Source of the DNA: Bacteroidetes bacterium B1(2017)
Lineage (GTDB): Bacteria; Bacteroidota; Bacteroidia; UKL13-3
Assembly (NCBI GenBank): GCA_002256395.1
Contig: NKJG01000002.1
Coordinates: forward strand, 273,098 to 337,097
Direction: 5' to 3'
DNA length: 64,000 bases
The position numbers and the translations under genes were made by a program. Of this stretch, positions 34,703-44,633 are shown piece after piece (position 1 is the stretch's first letter; every line of letters begins with the position of its first letter). The notes beneath the pieces are model-generated. The model searched no databases, was not told the origin of the DNA, and worked only from the letters and a program-made list of their open reading frames with translations.

Positions 34703-35893
34703 TTATTGCTTTACAAATGGTTTCGTTAAGATGGTATTTCCACTTTCAATTTTCAAGTAATACATACCTGCTTCTAAATCTTGAATAGCTAGTTCAAGTG
34801 TATTTGTTGGCGATAAATAAAGCTCTTGCTTAATACATACCTGACCTTGTAAGTTGCATACTTGAACACCTGTCAATTCTTTGTCGCACTGAATTATGAG
34901 GCTTGATTTTGCGGGGTTTGGATACACATTCACATCAGCTGAATGGACACTATTTTCTAGGCCTGCTGGTATCACTCGAGTAGTTAATTTTTTCCAATCG
35001 AAGTATGAATAGATAGGATAATGATCGGAAGTGTTGTTGCTAAATCCGGTACAATACGTAGCGGCATTATCTAAAACTTTTGCAGAACCTTTGAAGTAAA
35101 AAGAATCCAATGTTTTACTAATCATTTGATGGTCGATCATATTTACGCTGAAGGCATAAGATGATTTACCTGCATCTGTTAACTCTTTACTTGGAAAGGT
35201 ATAATTAGCGTTTAAGAAATTCTTATAAGGAGAAACAGAAGCGTTATAAATAGACTCATCTAAATCATCGTTCCAATCGCCAAGCACAATATATTTTGTG
35301 CCACGCAGTACACTTTCTAAATAGGTTTTTAAGGCATTAGAACCATCTACCCTATTATTATATGAGTTAACATCGGCAAAGGCTTTCATATGCAATACAA
35401 TAAAATAAAGAGTATCTGTTTTGGTACCACCTTTTGTTTTAAGCGCAACTCGCAAAGGCGATCTTCCTCCAAATTTTGATGCTTGAGAATTAAGGATATC
35501 GAAGGAGCTATCAATAATTACATCAAACATGCTTTTCTTCCAGTAAATACCCATTTTTTGGGTTTGCGAAAAGGCAGAAATATACGTATCGTATTTAGCT
35601 GCAAGTGCTGATGATAAAGAGTTGTATGCATTTGCATTGCTTATTTCTTCTAATGCAAAAACATCCATATCCGTTTTTTCTAGCATGGCTTTTACATTCG
35701 CAAATTGTGTAGCTTCATCTGTTGGTCCATTGCTAATATCACCAAACCATTCAACGTTCCAATTAGCTACATCCAATAAGCTATCATTACCAAGCTTTGG
35801 GAAATTTTGAGCACTTAGTTGGTTCGAACCGAGTAAAAAGAAAACTGTAATGAAAACGAATAGGTTTTTTATTTTAATTGATTTTAGTAGCAT
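34703..35893 (-). CDS. T9SS-secreted endonuclease/exonuclease/phosphatase (EEP) family protein
   Basis: I start at MLLKSIKIKNLFVFIT (35893), giving a signal peptide ending LSAQN. The catalytic domain shows WNVEWFGD, the metal-binding Glu in VFALEEISN, LGDWNDD and the final SDHYPIYSYF, matching the EEP (DNase I/exonuclease III-like) fold. The C-terminus reads VYPNPAKSSLII followed by a type A T9SS sorting domain. Substrate may be extracellular DNA, RNA or phosphoester lipids; the motifs do not decide this. Its start overlaps the stop of the flippase-like gene upstream by 20 bases, so they are likely co-transcribed. Confidence 0.87.
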   Translation of the reverse strand: MLLKSIKIKNLFVFITVFFLLGSNQLSAQNFPKLGNDSLLDVANWNVEWFGDISNGPTDEATQFANVKAMLEKTDMDVFALEEISNANAYNSLSSALAAKYDTYISAFSQTQKMGIYWKKSMFDVIIDSSFDILNSQASKFGGRSPLRVALKTKGGTKTDTLYFIVLHMKAFADVNSYNNRVDGSNALKTYLESVLRGTKYIVLGDWNDDLDESIYNASVSPYKNFLNANYTFPSKELTDAGKSSYAFSVNMIDHQMISKTLDSFYFKGSAKVLDNAATYCTGFSNNTSDHYPIYSYFDWKKLTTRVIPAGLENSVHSADVNVYPNPAKSSLIIQCDKELTGVQVCNLQGQVCIKQELYLSPTNTLELAIQDLEAGMYYLKIESGNTILTKPFVKQ

Positions 35894-36851
35894 TTTTCTT
35901 GTTGTAATAGAAGAGCCAAAGATAAGCCGTAAATCCAAATAGCAATGTTAAGATTGTTTGAAACCCGTGAATGACAATTGCCAAGGCATTGCTGTTAACT
36001 AAATTAAGTCCAAGTAATACAAACGCCTGGCTCACTACAAAATGATAGGCTCCGGCCGAACCTGCTTGTATAGGAAGTGTTCTGGCTACTACGCCCAAAA
36101 CCATTACCAAAAAGGCATCATACATTGTAAGTTTTGCAGAGTCTTGGAACATAAAAAACCATAAATAGGTCATTAAATAAAATCCAATCCAAATACTAAT
36201 GGTATGAACCAAAAACCAAGATTTCTGTTTGATTTTTACTAGCGAAAGAGCGGTATCTATTAACTTTGTAATCCACTCGCTAAAGCCATCATGTCTTTTC
36301 TTTAGCCATTTATAAATTACAATCCCTACACCTAGCAATAATCCTAATACTAGTATTTTGTTTGGGGTTATTAGGTTTATGTCTTTTGTGAAATTATTAA
36401 GCAATGAACCATGGTTTAGAAACTCCAACAAGAAAGCTGTACAAATAATAATTCCTAAACAAATAACATCCGCAATGCGTTCAAATACTATTGTTCCTAA
36501 ACTTGTGTTTATAGGGTATTGCAGCGATTTTTTCAACAACATGGCCCTACTAATTTCACCTAAACGGGGCACTGCAAAATTTACTAGATATCCACTTGCA
36601 AGTGACGCAAGCAATACGTTAAATGGAGCTTTAAATCCAATTCCATTAAAGAGCACTTGCCACCTTAAACTCCGAGCTATGATAACCCAAACAGAAACAA
36701 AAAATACAGGTGCGAGTACCCAATGATTTCCATTTTGTATAACACCTAATAGCTCAGAAAAATTTGTTTTTCTAAAGCTAACATACAATAACCCTATACC
36801 TAAAATGGCAAATAATGTTGATTGCAAATAAACATATCGCTTAGGCAGCAT
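35874..36851 (-). CDS. Lysylphosphatidylglycerol synthase TM / flippase-like integral membrane protein
   Basis: The protein has about eight membrane segments and the signatures of the LPG_synthase_TM (UPF0104) family: ARSLRWQVLFNG, FAVPRLGEISRAMLLKK and LPIQAGSAGAYHFVVSQAF. Family members move or synthesise lipids across the inner membrane; the soluble aminoacyl-transferase domain of MprF is absent, so a flippase-like role is more likely than lysyl transfer. Its ATG overlaps the stop of the 912-residue upstream gene in ATGA, and the EEP gene overlaps its end, making a three-gene operon. Confidence 0.85.
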   Translation of the reverse strand: MLPKRYVYLQSTLFAILGIGLLYVSFRKTNFSELLGVIQNGNHWVLAPVFFVSVWVIIARSLRWQVLFNGIGFKAPFNVLLASLASGYLVNFAVPRLGEISRAMLLKKSLQYPINTSLGTIVFERIADVICLGIIICTAFLLEFLNHGSLLNNFTKDINLITPNKILVLGLLLGVGIVIYKWLKKRHDGFSEWITKLIDTALSLVKIKQKSWFLVHTISIWIGFYLMTYLWFFMFQDSAKLTMYDAFLVMVLGVVARTLPIQAGSAGAYHFVVSQAFVLLGLNLVNSNALAIVIHGFQTILTLLFGFTAYLWLFYYNKKNATKIN

Positions 36852-39589
36852 TATTTAAGGCGGTATAAGTTTAGTTTATTATTTTCATCAGCAAAGATGA
36901 GCCAATTGTCGGCCTCATTAAATAGGTTTCCAATTACAAATGGCCCAGAAGTATTAATTGGAAAAGGCTTATAGGCCTCCCCTTTAGCATTTTCGACAGC
37001 AATTTTTCTATTAATTTGATCCCAATAAATTAGTTTTTGACCATTACCAATTGCACACCATTGCGGCTGCAGTGTGCTTCCTGAAAGTGATTTTCTCTCA
37101 CAAATAGTTGCACCTTGTTCATCTATAATTTGCACCTTTTCATTCCCTATTAGTAAAAATCCTTTTCGGCTAGAGGAGAGTGAAACTTGGACAAAATGAT
37201 GAAACCCAGCTGCTGGTAAAGTTTTTACCGTAATAGGCTTAGTACTTGAATAAGTAATGGTAATAAGTTGATTTGAATCTAATGCAGTTAACGTAAATAC
37301 TCCTGTATCCTTTGTGTCAATTTTGGCATCCAAGAATTGGTAATTGCTATCTAGTTTTATTTTTTCAATTGATTTCGCTTGGTTAGAAAGAAAATTTATT
37401 TTTCCTTTTTCATTTAATGACCAGTACACTTGTTGCGAACCAAACATGAAATGTTGGATAGGTGTTTTTAGGTTCGGCCAAACTTCTTTTGGGTTCCAAT
37501 AAGGCAGTAAACGGCCTTGTGTATTATACGCCGAAACCTTATAAAAGATACCTGTAGCAAATAGTTGATAGTTTCTATCCTTATTAGGATCGATAACACT
37601 GACAGAGCAATTTGTCCCAGTTGGTATCCATACAGGCCAGCCAGAAATATTCACTCCTTTATCATCAATCATATAAATAAAATGACTAGAATTAAATACC
37701 CATTGGCGCTTCCCATTATTATATAAATCTACTTCCTCTATTTTTGAAATAATTTGGTCGTCGATAGCTTTCTTCCATAATATTTTCCCTTCCCTGTCAA
37801 TCATATATACTTGTTTTCGGGCATCTTGAGTTAAGATTACTTGCGACCCCAAGGAGTAATTATAGACCACTTGAGGTTGTATAATCATATTTGTATCAAG
37901 TTGAATTGCCCAAACCTGTTCGGTTTTTTCGGCTTTTGAGATATTAAAGTGGGTATAGATTTGTGTGGCAAAAATCTTATCGTTACTACCAGCAAACTGA
38001 ATAGCCATGCGATGTGCACGTTTAAATGCTCCCATATTTTGATTCACAATACTAAACCAATCATTATTCAAAAAATTAAGTGCATATTTAGGTGCATGAT
38101 CATTCATGATTAATATCTCCAAATTTGAATTTGGAGATAACTTTCTTTCAAAATCTTTATAATGTTCTTGCTTGGAAAGCAGTTTTTGCTGAGCCCAACG
38201 TAAACGCATAACATGCAATATTTGAGGGTTATTGGCAAAGTAAAAATACCCATTTGATTGAATGTAATAATTTGCTTCTAGGCCTTCAAATAAATCAGTG
38301 AAATAAAACTTTAAAGCATCGCCAAAATAAGCTCTAGGGATTATTCCATATTGAATTGTATCTGCCTTTTTAGCAATCGTATCAGAGGCAAATTTTCTTT
38401 TTACAGATCTTTCCATTTCAGCCAAAAGTGTTTCCATCCCGGGTGCATCGCTTACTTCTACGGCCATTACATAACAGCTATCTTTCCATAAGCCTGGTTC
38501 GTCAATTGATAAAATGGCTGCATGATTTGCGAATTTCGAGGCTAGCTTTTCAGCAAATGGATATTGCAATGACCTCTCTATACTATCAATATAGTTTTTG
38601 TAAGGCATGAACAATTTTCTGCTCAACAAATATTCATTTACATTTTTGTAAAAGGCTGGATACCCATTAAATCCTAAGGTATAAGCAAAATGAATTCCAT
38701 CAGGAATATTTGCTCTTAAATTGTTTTCAATAGGTGCTTGGGAGTTTAATAAGTCTAAATATTGAAAATTCGTTTCATGTGTTTGTGCGGCACCTTTTAA
38801 TAGTAGTTCCTCGTCATCGTACTCCACATTATAAACAGCTCTTTCAGCAAAATTTCCAAGAATAGAAAATGATTGCTGGTAATTTTCACTACAGGTGCTT
38901 TGGATTAGGCTTGGCAAATTTTTATAATTAAAATAAATATTTAAACCATCCCCGCTATTCTTAACAAATGCGAGTTTATCCTCAATTGAAGGGTCATTGT
39001 TAAATTGATTTATTTTTTGCAATGCAAGTTCAACCAAGGTTCCATCTGGCGAAAACAGCATAAGTTTACTTTTGAAAGCTATTGTAAAATGGGTGCCGTC
39101 ATTAAAATCTGTAAAGTCAAATAACTCCTCGTTCATAAACTTTCGTTTCGAAAGCTTGTACCTATTGGGGAAATGTGTTTGAAAAAATGCAAACGCATTA
39201 CTTGGCTCAACTTCTTTAAGTGTTTGAACGGCCATAAAAAAGCCAACACTTTTGTTTGAAAACGTATGAAAAGAATAAGTTGCCTGGCCCTTACTAAACC
39301 ATTCCTCCATTGTTTCATTGGTTTTCAATAAACTGTCGTAATAGTTTACTTGTGAATAAAAATTCGAAATTTGTTCGTTTAATAATAACCGATCCAGAAA
39401 GGTTGGGTCATCCAAATTTTTTAAATCTGTACTACTGTTTTTCGATTCAATTATTATTGCCGCATTATCAGGTACTATTTGAATTGGCTTAATACTTTTA
39501 TCTTCAATTTGCGCAAAATAAAGATATATCCCCAATGCTATTGCAATGGAAACTACTATACTTAATATGCTCAATAACTGCTTATTCAT
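36851..39589 (-). CDS. Large membrane-anchored protein with a C-terminal propeller-like half
   Basis: A single N-terminal helix (LLSILSIVVSIAIALGIYLYF) anchors a 912-residue periplasmic protein. The first half (about 35-560) resembles DUF3352-type proteins: it begins VPDNAAIIIESKNS and contains alternating repeats of strand and helix. The second half contains strand repeats of PQQ-like form, such as VYMIDREGKILWKKAI and YMIDDKGVNISGWPVW, which suggest a beta-propeller. No catalytic motif is visible. Start-stop overlap with the flippase-like gene suggests the two act together. Function unknown. Confidence 0.75.
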   Translation of the reverse strand: MNKQLLSILSIVVSIAIALGIYLYFAQIEDKSIKPIQIVPDNAAIIIESKNSSTDLKNLDDPTFLDRLLLNEQISNFYSQVNYYDSLLKTNETMEEWFSKGQATYSFHTFSNKSVGFFMAVQTLKEVEPSNAFAFFQTHFPNRYKLSKRKFMNEELFDFTDFNDGTHFTIAFKSKLMLFSPDGTLVELALQKINQFNNDPSIEDKLAFVKNSGDGLNIYFNYKNLPSLIQSTCSENYQQSFSILGNFAERAVYNVEYDDEELLLKGAAQTHETNFQYLDLLNSQAPIENNLRANIPDGIHFAYTLGFNGYPAFYKNVNEYLLSRKLFMPYKNYIDSIERSLQYPFAEKLASKFANHAAILSIDEPGLWKDSCYVMAVEVSDAPGMETLLAEMERSVKRKFASDTIAKKADTIQYGIIPRAYFGDALKFYFTDLFEGLEANYYIQSNGYFYFANNPQILHVMRLRWAQQKLLSKQEHYKDFERKLSPNSNLEILIMNDHAPKYALNFLNNDWFSIVNQNMGAFKRAHRMAIQFAGSNDKIFATQIYTHFNISKAEKTEQVWAIQLDTNMIIQPQVVYNYSLGSQVILTQDARKQVYMIDREGKILWKKAIDDQIISKIEEVDLYNNGKRQWVFNSSHFIYMIDDKGVNISGWPVWIPTGTNCSVSVIDPNKDRNYQLFATGIFYKVSAYNTQGRLLPYWNPKEVWPNLKTPIQHFMFGSQQVYWSLNEKGKINFLSNQAKSIEKIKLDSNYQFLDAKIDTKDTGVFTLTALDSNQLITITYSSTKPITVKTLPAAGFHHFVQVSLSSSRKGFLLIGNEKVQIIDEQGATICERKSLSGSTLQPQWCAIGNGQKLIYWDQINRKIAVENAKGEAYKPFPINTSGPFVIGNLFNEADNWLIFADENNKLNLYRLK

Positions 39590-39661
39590 AATATTCTTCG
39601 AAAATAATTTGTCAAATTCACATGTTACTTATAAATTGTTCACAAGTTCACACACATTCCT

Positions 39662-40162
39662 ATGAAACATACACATCGAATTTACACTCGTTTAGGCTTT
39701 TTACTAGCTGCTATTGGAGTTATTTTGGGAGCCTTTGGTAGCCATGTTTTAAAAGAATTAATTGGTGAAAGCGAGCTAAACACATTCGATACTGGTGTTA
39801 GGTATCAAATGATCCATGCATTGGCAATTATTATACTCTCCTTAAGTCATCGTAAATTTGATGAAAATAAGCTTGATCTTACCCTAGGTTTGTTCTTAGC
39901 TGGAATTTTAATTTTTTCTGGTAGTCTATACCTTTTAGCTACTCGTAGTATTTGGGGCGATGATTCCTATAGAATTATTGGTGCAATTACCCCCTTGGGA
40001 GGAATTGCCTTTATTAGTGGTTGGCTACTAATGTTTTTTAAGGGCTTTTTACCTGAGGAAAGTAAATTTGACGATTCCACGAGTTCGACACAATCAAGTT
40101 CAAGCCGTAAACATCGCAAACATCGCAGTAGTAGCTCCTCTTTAGAGGATGCTACGAAATAG
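39662..40162 (+). CDS. DUF423 family membrane protein with a Ser/Arg/Lys-rich tail
   Basis: The N-terminal 125 residues match DUF423 (YgdD-type): LGFLLAAIGVILGAFGSHVLK, then TGVRYQMIHALAIIIL and ITPLGGIAFISGWLLMF, with four membrane segments. Function of the family is unknown. The protein is about 35 residues longer than usual because of a low-complexity C-terminus of Ser, Arg, His and Lys (SSSSRKHRKHRSSSSS). It stands alone and is divergent from the 912-residue gene. Confidence 0.85.
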   Translation: MKHTHRIYTRLGFLLAAIGVILGAFGSHVLKELIGESELNTFDTGVRYQMIHALAIIILSLSHRKFDENKLDLTLGLFLAGILIFSGSLYLLATRSIWGDDSYRIIGAITPLGGIAFISGWLLMFFKGFLPEESKFDDSTSSTQSSSSRKHRKHRSSSSSLEDATK

Positions 40163-40179
40163 TTTTTGTTGCTTAAATC

Positions 40180-40950
40180 TTAATGGTCGGCTGTTTTGCT
40201 TTTCGAAAAAAGGCTTTTAACCTTAACTGCCGGTACCCAAATTTTAGAGAGCATATATTTTAATGGGCTTTCCTTCTTAACGTGCCACACCGTAGTTCTG
40301 CTTGATTCTATTGGCTCTTGATGGATTGTATAGGCATATGCTGCAATAGATGTCCGGTATTTTCCTTCAGGAAAATTAATTGGATCATAGCCGTGCAAAG
40401 TGTAGCTCCTACAATGCATTATGGCCAACCTGTTAAAAGGAACATCCACTTCTGTTTTCACTCCACTTCTGCTATCCTCTAAACGCAATTCACCACCATA
40501 TTCTTTTTTCCAATCTTTATTGATATACAATAATAGATTTAAATTTCTATACCAATTATCATGTAAAGGGTGGTAATTAAAGTCGGCATGCATATCTAAA
40601 AAACTGCCTTTTTTTCCTTGATGAATGCCTCCACCATAAAAGGTAGGGTCAATAAAAACTTCTTCTTTTGTGATGTATGAAATTAGGCTGGAAAATCTTG
40701 GATTTATAAGGTCCTCATGCAATTCTCTAAACAAGCCTCCCATTTCGTAATACTTACTTTTTTCAAATTTATTCTTCGCAAAAACATAATCCGCACTTGG
40801 CGTTTCTATTTCAGGTATTTGATTATAAAGCTCTGTTAGTTTTTCGGCATCGCAAATTTCATCAATACCAATATGTGGGAAAGGAACTGCCTCTAAGAAC
40901 TGCTTACGGAATTTATCTTTATTTGCCTCTAAATAATCAAAACGAATCAT
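40180..40950 (-). CDS. 2-oxoglutarate/Fe(II)-dependent oxygenase (prolyl hydroxylase-like)
   Basis: I prefer the ATG of MIRFDYLEANK (40950); the track start adds nine residues. Iron ligands are visible as HADFNYHP (HxD) and the distal His in RSYTLHGYDP, with the 2-oxoglutarate-binding Arg in GKYRTSIAAY. The strand between reads NLLLYINKDWKKEYGGELRL, as in proteins of the P4H/2OG-FeII_Oxy_3 group. The substrate could be a protein or sugar-modified compound; it is not decidable. Single gene, same strand as the HtrA protease but well separated from it. Confidence 0.83.
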   Translation of the reverse strand: MIRFDYLEANKDKFRKQFLEAVPFPHIGIDEICDAEKLTELYNQIPEIETPSADYVFAKNKFEKSKYYEMGGLFRELHEDLINPRFSSLISYITKEEVFIDPTFYGGGIHQGKKGSFLDMHADFNYHPLHDNWYRNLNLLLYINKDWKKEYGGELRLEDSRSGVKTEVDVPFNRLAIMHCRSYTLHGYDPINFPEGKYRTSIAAYAYTIHQEPIESSRTTVWHVKKESPLKYMLSKIWVPAVKVKSLFSKSKTADH

Positions 40951-41063
40951 TTTTTTTTGCTTTAAGTGTGTAGGCAAGTTTAATTCGTGAGCCCCTTTTT
41001 TTCAATGATATTTCTCATATGCTTAACAAAAATAAATCCTTGAAATAGCTTTTATATAATCTT

Positions 41064-42500
41064 CTAATACATATAAAAAGAGAAAACTCCTCTTCCACCA
41101 TTTGGGAAAATTCCTTCTAATGAAACTTGTCCTTTAGCTGTCTCCAAAATTTTAATTAAGGCCTCTGCGGTTTCGTATTCTTTACGATTAATTGCGGTAA
41201 TAATAAATCCTTCTTGAATACCCATACCAGCAATCTTTCCTTGGCGAATATTACTTACCCTATATCCGGTTTTGATGCCCAATTTATCTTTTTCTATTTT
41301 AGAAATGGGTTGAAAATCAGCGCCTAAAGATTCGGAGCTAATTGTTCCTTTTTTTAGTATAGCCGTATTCCCTTCCTTGTTAATGAGGCTAAGAGTTGTA
41401 AGTTCTTCTTTGCCATTTCTAAGGTAGGTCATTTTAATTTTATCACCAGGCCTCAAATAGGCAATTTGTTCATCGTAATTTGACTTGCTGTCAATATCCT
41501 TATCGTTTATTTTTATTAGCAAGTCTCCTGCCCTTATTCCCGATTTTTCGGCAGGTCCTTCAGGTAAAACAAAATCAACATATACTCCATGATTGTCGGT
41601 AATTTTCATCCGTTGAGCAATGGCTGCATCAATGTCTTTTACATCCATTCCTGTAAAGCCTCTTTGTACTTCTTTATAATCAACTAAATCTTTTACTATT
41701 TTGGCAACAATGTTTACAGGTATGGCAAATCCATAGCCATTGTATGAGCCTGTATTACTTGCAATAGCGGTATTAATTCCTACCAATTTACCTTCTAAAT
41801 CAACCAAAGCTCCTCCACTATTACCAGGGTTAATTGCAGCATCTGTTTGTATAAAACTCTCAATTGGAAATTGGTTGTTTACAATATTAATATTACGTCC
41901 TTTTGCACTTACAATACCTGCAGTTACGGTTGATGTTAAATTGAATGGATTACCTACTGCCAAAACCCACTCACCTACCTGTAATTGATCCGAATTCCCT
42001 AGTACAATATGAGGTAAATTACTGGCTTCAATCTTTAATAACGCAAGGTCTGTTGAGGGGTCTGATCCAATTACTTTTGCCTTATAAGATTGCTTATTAT
42101 TATTTGTTATAACCTCTATTTGATCAGCATTTTTTACAACATGAAGGTTTGTTACAATGTATCCATCGGAAGTTAATATTACACCTGAGCCCGAACTTGC
42201 TGTTGGCCCGCGTTGTCCAAAGAAATCCATTCCATTCCAAAAATCGAAAAAAGGATCTTGCTGATAAGCCCTTTGATTAGTGAGTGTTTTTATAAATACC
42301 ACACTATGAGTTGAGGCTTGCGATGCCTTCACAAAATCGGCACTGGCAAGGGAGTTACCTTTGTAGTTTACAGTAGAATATTCTTGATTTGCCTTAGATG
42401 CTGTTTCAAGAACAAGTACTTTAGATTGAAACTGGGTAATTAAAAGCGCTCCAGCTATACCGCCAATAAAGCCAAGTAATACAATGGTTACTTTTTTCAT
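41064..42500 (-). CDS. htrA: HtrA/Do family periplasmic serine protease
   Basis: The ATG at 42500 (MKKVTIVLLGFIGG) is preferred, giving an N-terminal anchor. The trypsin-like triad is complete: His in VTNLHVVKNA, Asp in STDLALLKIE and Ser in NPGNSGGALVDL. Two PDZ domains follow (GVYVDFVLPEGPAEKSG and YRVSNIRQGKIAGMG). These enzymes degrade or refold damaged envelope proteins. Length fits DegP/DegQ. It is separated by about 90 bases from the DUF1573 gene upstream on the same strand. Confidence 0.94.
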   Translation of the reverse strand: MKKVTIVLLGFIGGIAGALLITQFQSKVLVLETASKANQEYSTVNYKGNSLASADFVKASQASTHSVVFIKTLTNQRAYQQDPFFDFWNGMDFFGQRGPTASSGSGVILTSDGYIVTNLHVVKNADQIEVITNNNKQSYKAKVIGSDPSTDLALLKIEASNLPHIVLGNSDQLQVGEWVLAVGNPFNLTSTVTAGIVSAKGRNINIVNNQFPIESFIQTDAAINPGNSGGALVDLEGKLVGINTAIASNTGSYNGYGFAIPVNIVAKIVKDLVDYKEVQRGFTGMDVKDIDAAIAQRMKITDNHGVYVDFVLPEGPAEKSGIRAGDLLIKINDKDIDSKSNYDEQIAYLRPGDKIKMTYLRNGKEELTTLSLINKEGNTAILKKGTISSESLGADFQPISKIEKDKLGIKTGYRVSNIRQGKIAGMGIQEGFIITAINRKEYETAEALIKILETAKGQVSLEGIFPNGGRGVFSFYMY

Positions 42501-42593
42501 ATACGATAATATAGATAAGGTTTTAAACAAATTTATTGCCTAAACACAAAAACAATGCCTCTAGAATTGAGAATGAAAAATTGTCAGTTTCGT

Positions 42594-43733
42594 CTACTCA
42601 GTCACATTAATTTTCAAGGTAAGCGTTACCTCAGATTGTTTAGGGTCATTGGTAATTATTTTGATAGTTTTACTATCTGGACCTGCCATATTTACCAAAG
42701 AAAAGGCTACTTTAAGTGTGGCAGATTTTCCTTTTGGAATTATGGTTTGCGAAAGCTCTGGATTAAGGCAACTGCAGGTTCTAACAATCCTTCTAATAAT
42801 TAAATCTTGTTTACCTTTGTTTGTAATGGTAAAGGTACCACTAGGCGAGTTAAATAAAGGCACATTACCTAAGTCAATCTCTGTTGAAGATAATACCATT
42901 TTTGGAGCCTTCTTTAAATCAGATTTTGTTAACTGACTAAAATCTTCCTTTACATTGGCAGTGACATAAAACTTTTTAACTGGCAAAGAATCATCGTTTG
43001 TGTAAATACGTATTTCACTTTTCGACATCCCATAATCAGGTGGATTCTTTGGATAATACTTAAGCTTAATACGCATATCTGTATTAGGAGGCATATTATC
43101 ATAAGGCTTAATAGCTTCAATATTTGCTGGAGCCTCTATTTTATATACATAAATGCGTTTATTACTCATGTTGTACAAGCCAATTTCCGAAGAATCATAC
43201 CCTGTTGTTTTAACATTATTAAAAGTAATAGCATTTGTAATTACTGCTACATTTCCATATTGATATTTATACGTGTCGGTAAAATTAAACTTAGATGCAT
43301 AAACATGCCCTTTAATAGTCAATGTTTGATTGGAAGGATTACCATCTGTTTCAACTAAAATTGTTTTATCAAATTCTCCCTGACGACCATCGGGGTCATA
43401 ACTAGCAATTACAACACCCGAATCTCCAGGTTGGATAGTAGTTCTAGTATAGGTAGTATTTGTGCAGCCACAACTTGTTACAACATTCTTTATAGTTAAT
43501 GGACCTGAACCTAAATTTACAAAATGAAAATCATGGTAAACTCTACCCCCTTTTTCATTGATATTGCCAAAATTAAACTTAAGGTAATCAAATTGAATTA
43601 CGCCAAAACCTTCCTTTGATGGCTGCTCAATAGCTGTTTTTGGAACTTTGGTGTCTTTCTTTTTTTGTGCTTGAACTTGAATAATAGAAAATATAATTAT
43701 TCCTACTAAAGCTACGTATTTTTTTGTGGTCAT
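42594..43733 (-). CDS. Secreted DUF1573 domain protein
   Basis: After a signal peptide (LVGIIIFSIIQVQAQ), two DUF1573 beta-sandwich modules are visible: FDYLKFNFGNINEKGG with VTSCGCTNTTY, and IDLGNVPLFNSPSGTF with VRTCSCLNP. The family is abundant in Bacteroidota and its Cys pairs (CGC, CSC) are conserved, but its function is unknown. Between the modules lies a linker domain without known motif. Likely periplasmic. It is followed by the htrA gene. Confidence 0.85.
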   Translation of the reverse strand: MTTKKYVALVGIIIFSIIQVQAQKKKDTKVPKTAIEQPSKEGFGVIQFDYLKFNFGNINEKGGRVYHDFHFVNLGSGPLTIKNVVTSCGCTNTTYTRTTIQPGDSGVVIASYDPDGRQGEFDKTILVETDGNPSNQTLTIKGHVYASKFNFTDTYKYQYGNVAVITNAITFNNVKTTGYDSSEIGLYNMSNKRIYVYKIEAPANIEAIKPYDNMPPNTDMRIKLKYYPKNPPDYGMSKSEIRIYTNDDSLPVKKFYVTANVKEDFSQLTKSDLKKAPKMVLSSTEIDLGNVPLFNSPSGTFTITNKGKQDLIIRRIVRTCSCLNPELSQTIIPKGKSATLKVAFSLVNMAGPDSKTIKIITNDPKQSEVTLTLKINVTE

Positions 43734-43788
43734 CTGTGTTTCCTTATAACTACTTGATTAATTCTTTTGCAATATCGTTGCATGAAGT

Positions 43789-44574
43789 TTAAATTTCAAA
43801 CTTATCTGCGTCTAAACCAACGGGGAAAGTTTCTCTATATTTTACCAAATCCTCTTTAGATAATGAAATTGTAGCTGTTTCTATCCCCTTATTATTCGAA
43901 TATACCACATTCCCTAAAGCATCAACTACCTGCGAATCACCAGAATGATAGATTTCAGATCCATCTGCACCAACTCTATTTACCGCCACAACATAACTTT
44001 GGTTTTCAATTGCTCTCGCTTGAGCCAAAAGTTTCCAATGCAAGGCTCGGCGCTCTGGCCAATTAGCCACAAAAATTAATAGGTCGTAATTAAATTCAGG
44101 TGTTTTTCTAATCCAAACTGGAAACCTAAGGTCATAACAAACAAAGGGGGCAATATTCCAACCTTTATAGGCTATCAACAACCTTATACTTCCTTTCGAA
44201 TAATGCTTTTGTTCCTCGCCCATTCTAAACAAATGAGACTTATCGTAATACAATAAAGTGCCATTTGGTTCAGCCCAAATAAACCTATTAAAATACTTCT
44301 CACCTTCTTTAATCATAAGGCTTCCACAAACCGCAGCTTGAGTTTTTATTGCCCATTCCTTCATGCTCGAAACGGCATCCTCCTCCATGGTTTGAGCAAA
44401 TAAATGTGGTCTCATGCTAAAACCAGTGCTAAACATCTCGGGTAAAACTATGATATCAGTAGTGTTCTTAAGCTTCAATACCTCATTCGCAAAATTGTCT
44501 AAATTAGCCTTTGAATCCTCCCAAACAAGGTCGCTTTGAATTAAACTTACTCTTAATTTAGCTGCTATTTCCAT
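43789..44574 (-). CDS. Nitrilase-superfamily amidase (YafV/omega-amidase type)
   Basis: The Glu-Lys-Cys catalytic triad is visible: LPEMFSTGF (about residue 45), YDKSHLFRMG (about 110) and CYDLRFPVW (about 144). The sequence resembles omega-amidases such as YafV, which hydrolyse alpha-ketoglutaramate or alpha-ketosuccinamate as metabolite repair. Length 261 is normal. The next gene on the same strand is the sirtuin, with a gap of 59 bases, so the two may be co-transcribed. Confidence 0.88.
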   Translation of the reverse strand: MEIAAKLRVSLIQSDLVWEDSKANLDNFANEVLKLKNTTDIIVLPEMFSTGFSMRPHLFAQTMEEDAVSSMKEWAIKTQAAVCGSLMIKEGEKYFNRFIWAEPNGTLLYYDKSHLFRMGEEQKHYSKGSIRLLIAYKGWNIAPFVCYDLRFPVWIRKTPEFNYDLLIFVANWPERRALHWKLLAQARAIENQSYVVAVNRVGADGSEIYHSGDSQVVDALGNVVYSNNKGIETATISLSKEDLVKYRETFPVGLDADKFEI

Positions 44575-44633
44575 GTTTCAATGATACATAAACCCTGTGA
44601 ATGAATCCAATTAAGTTTGAAATAGGATAAACC

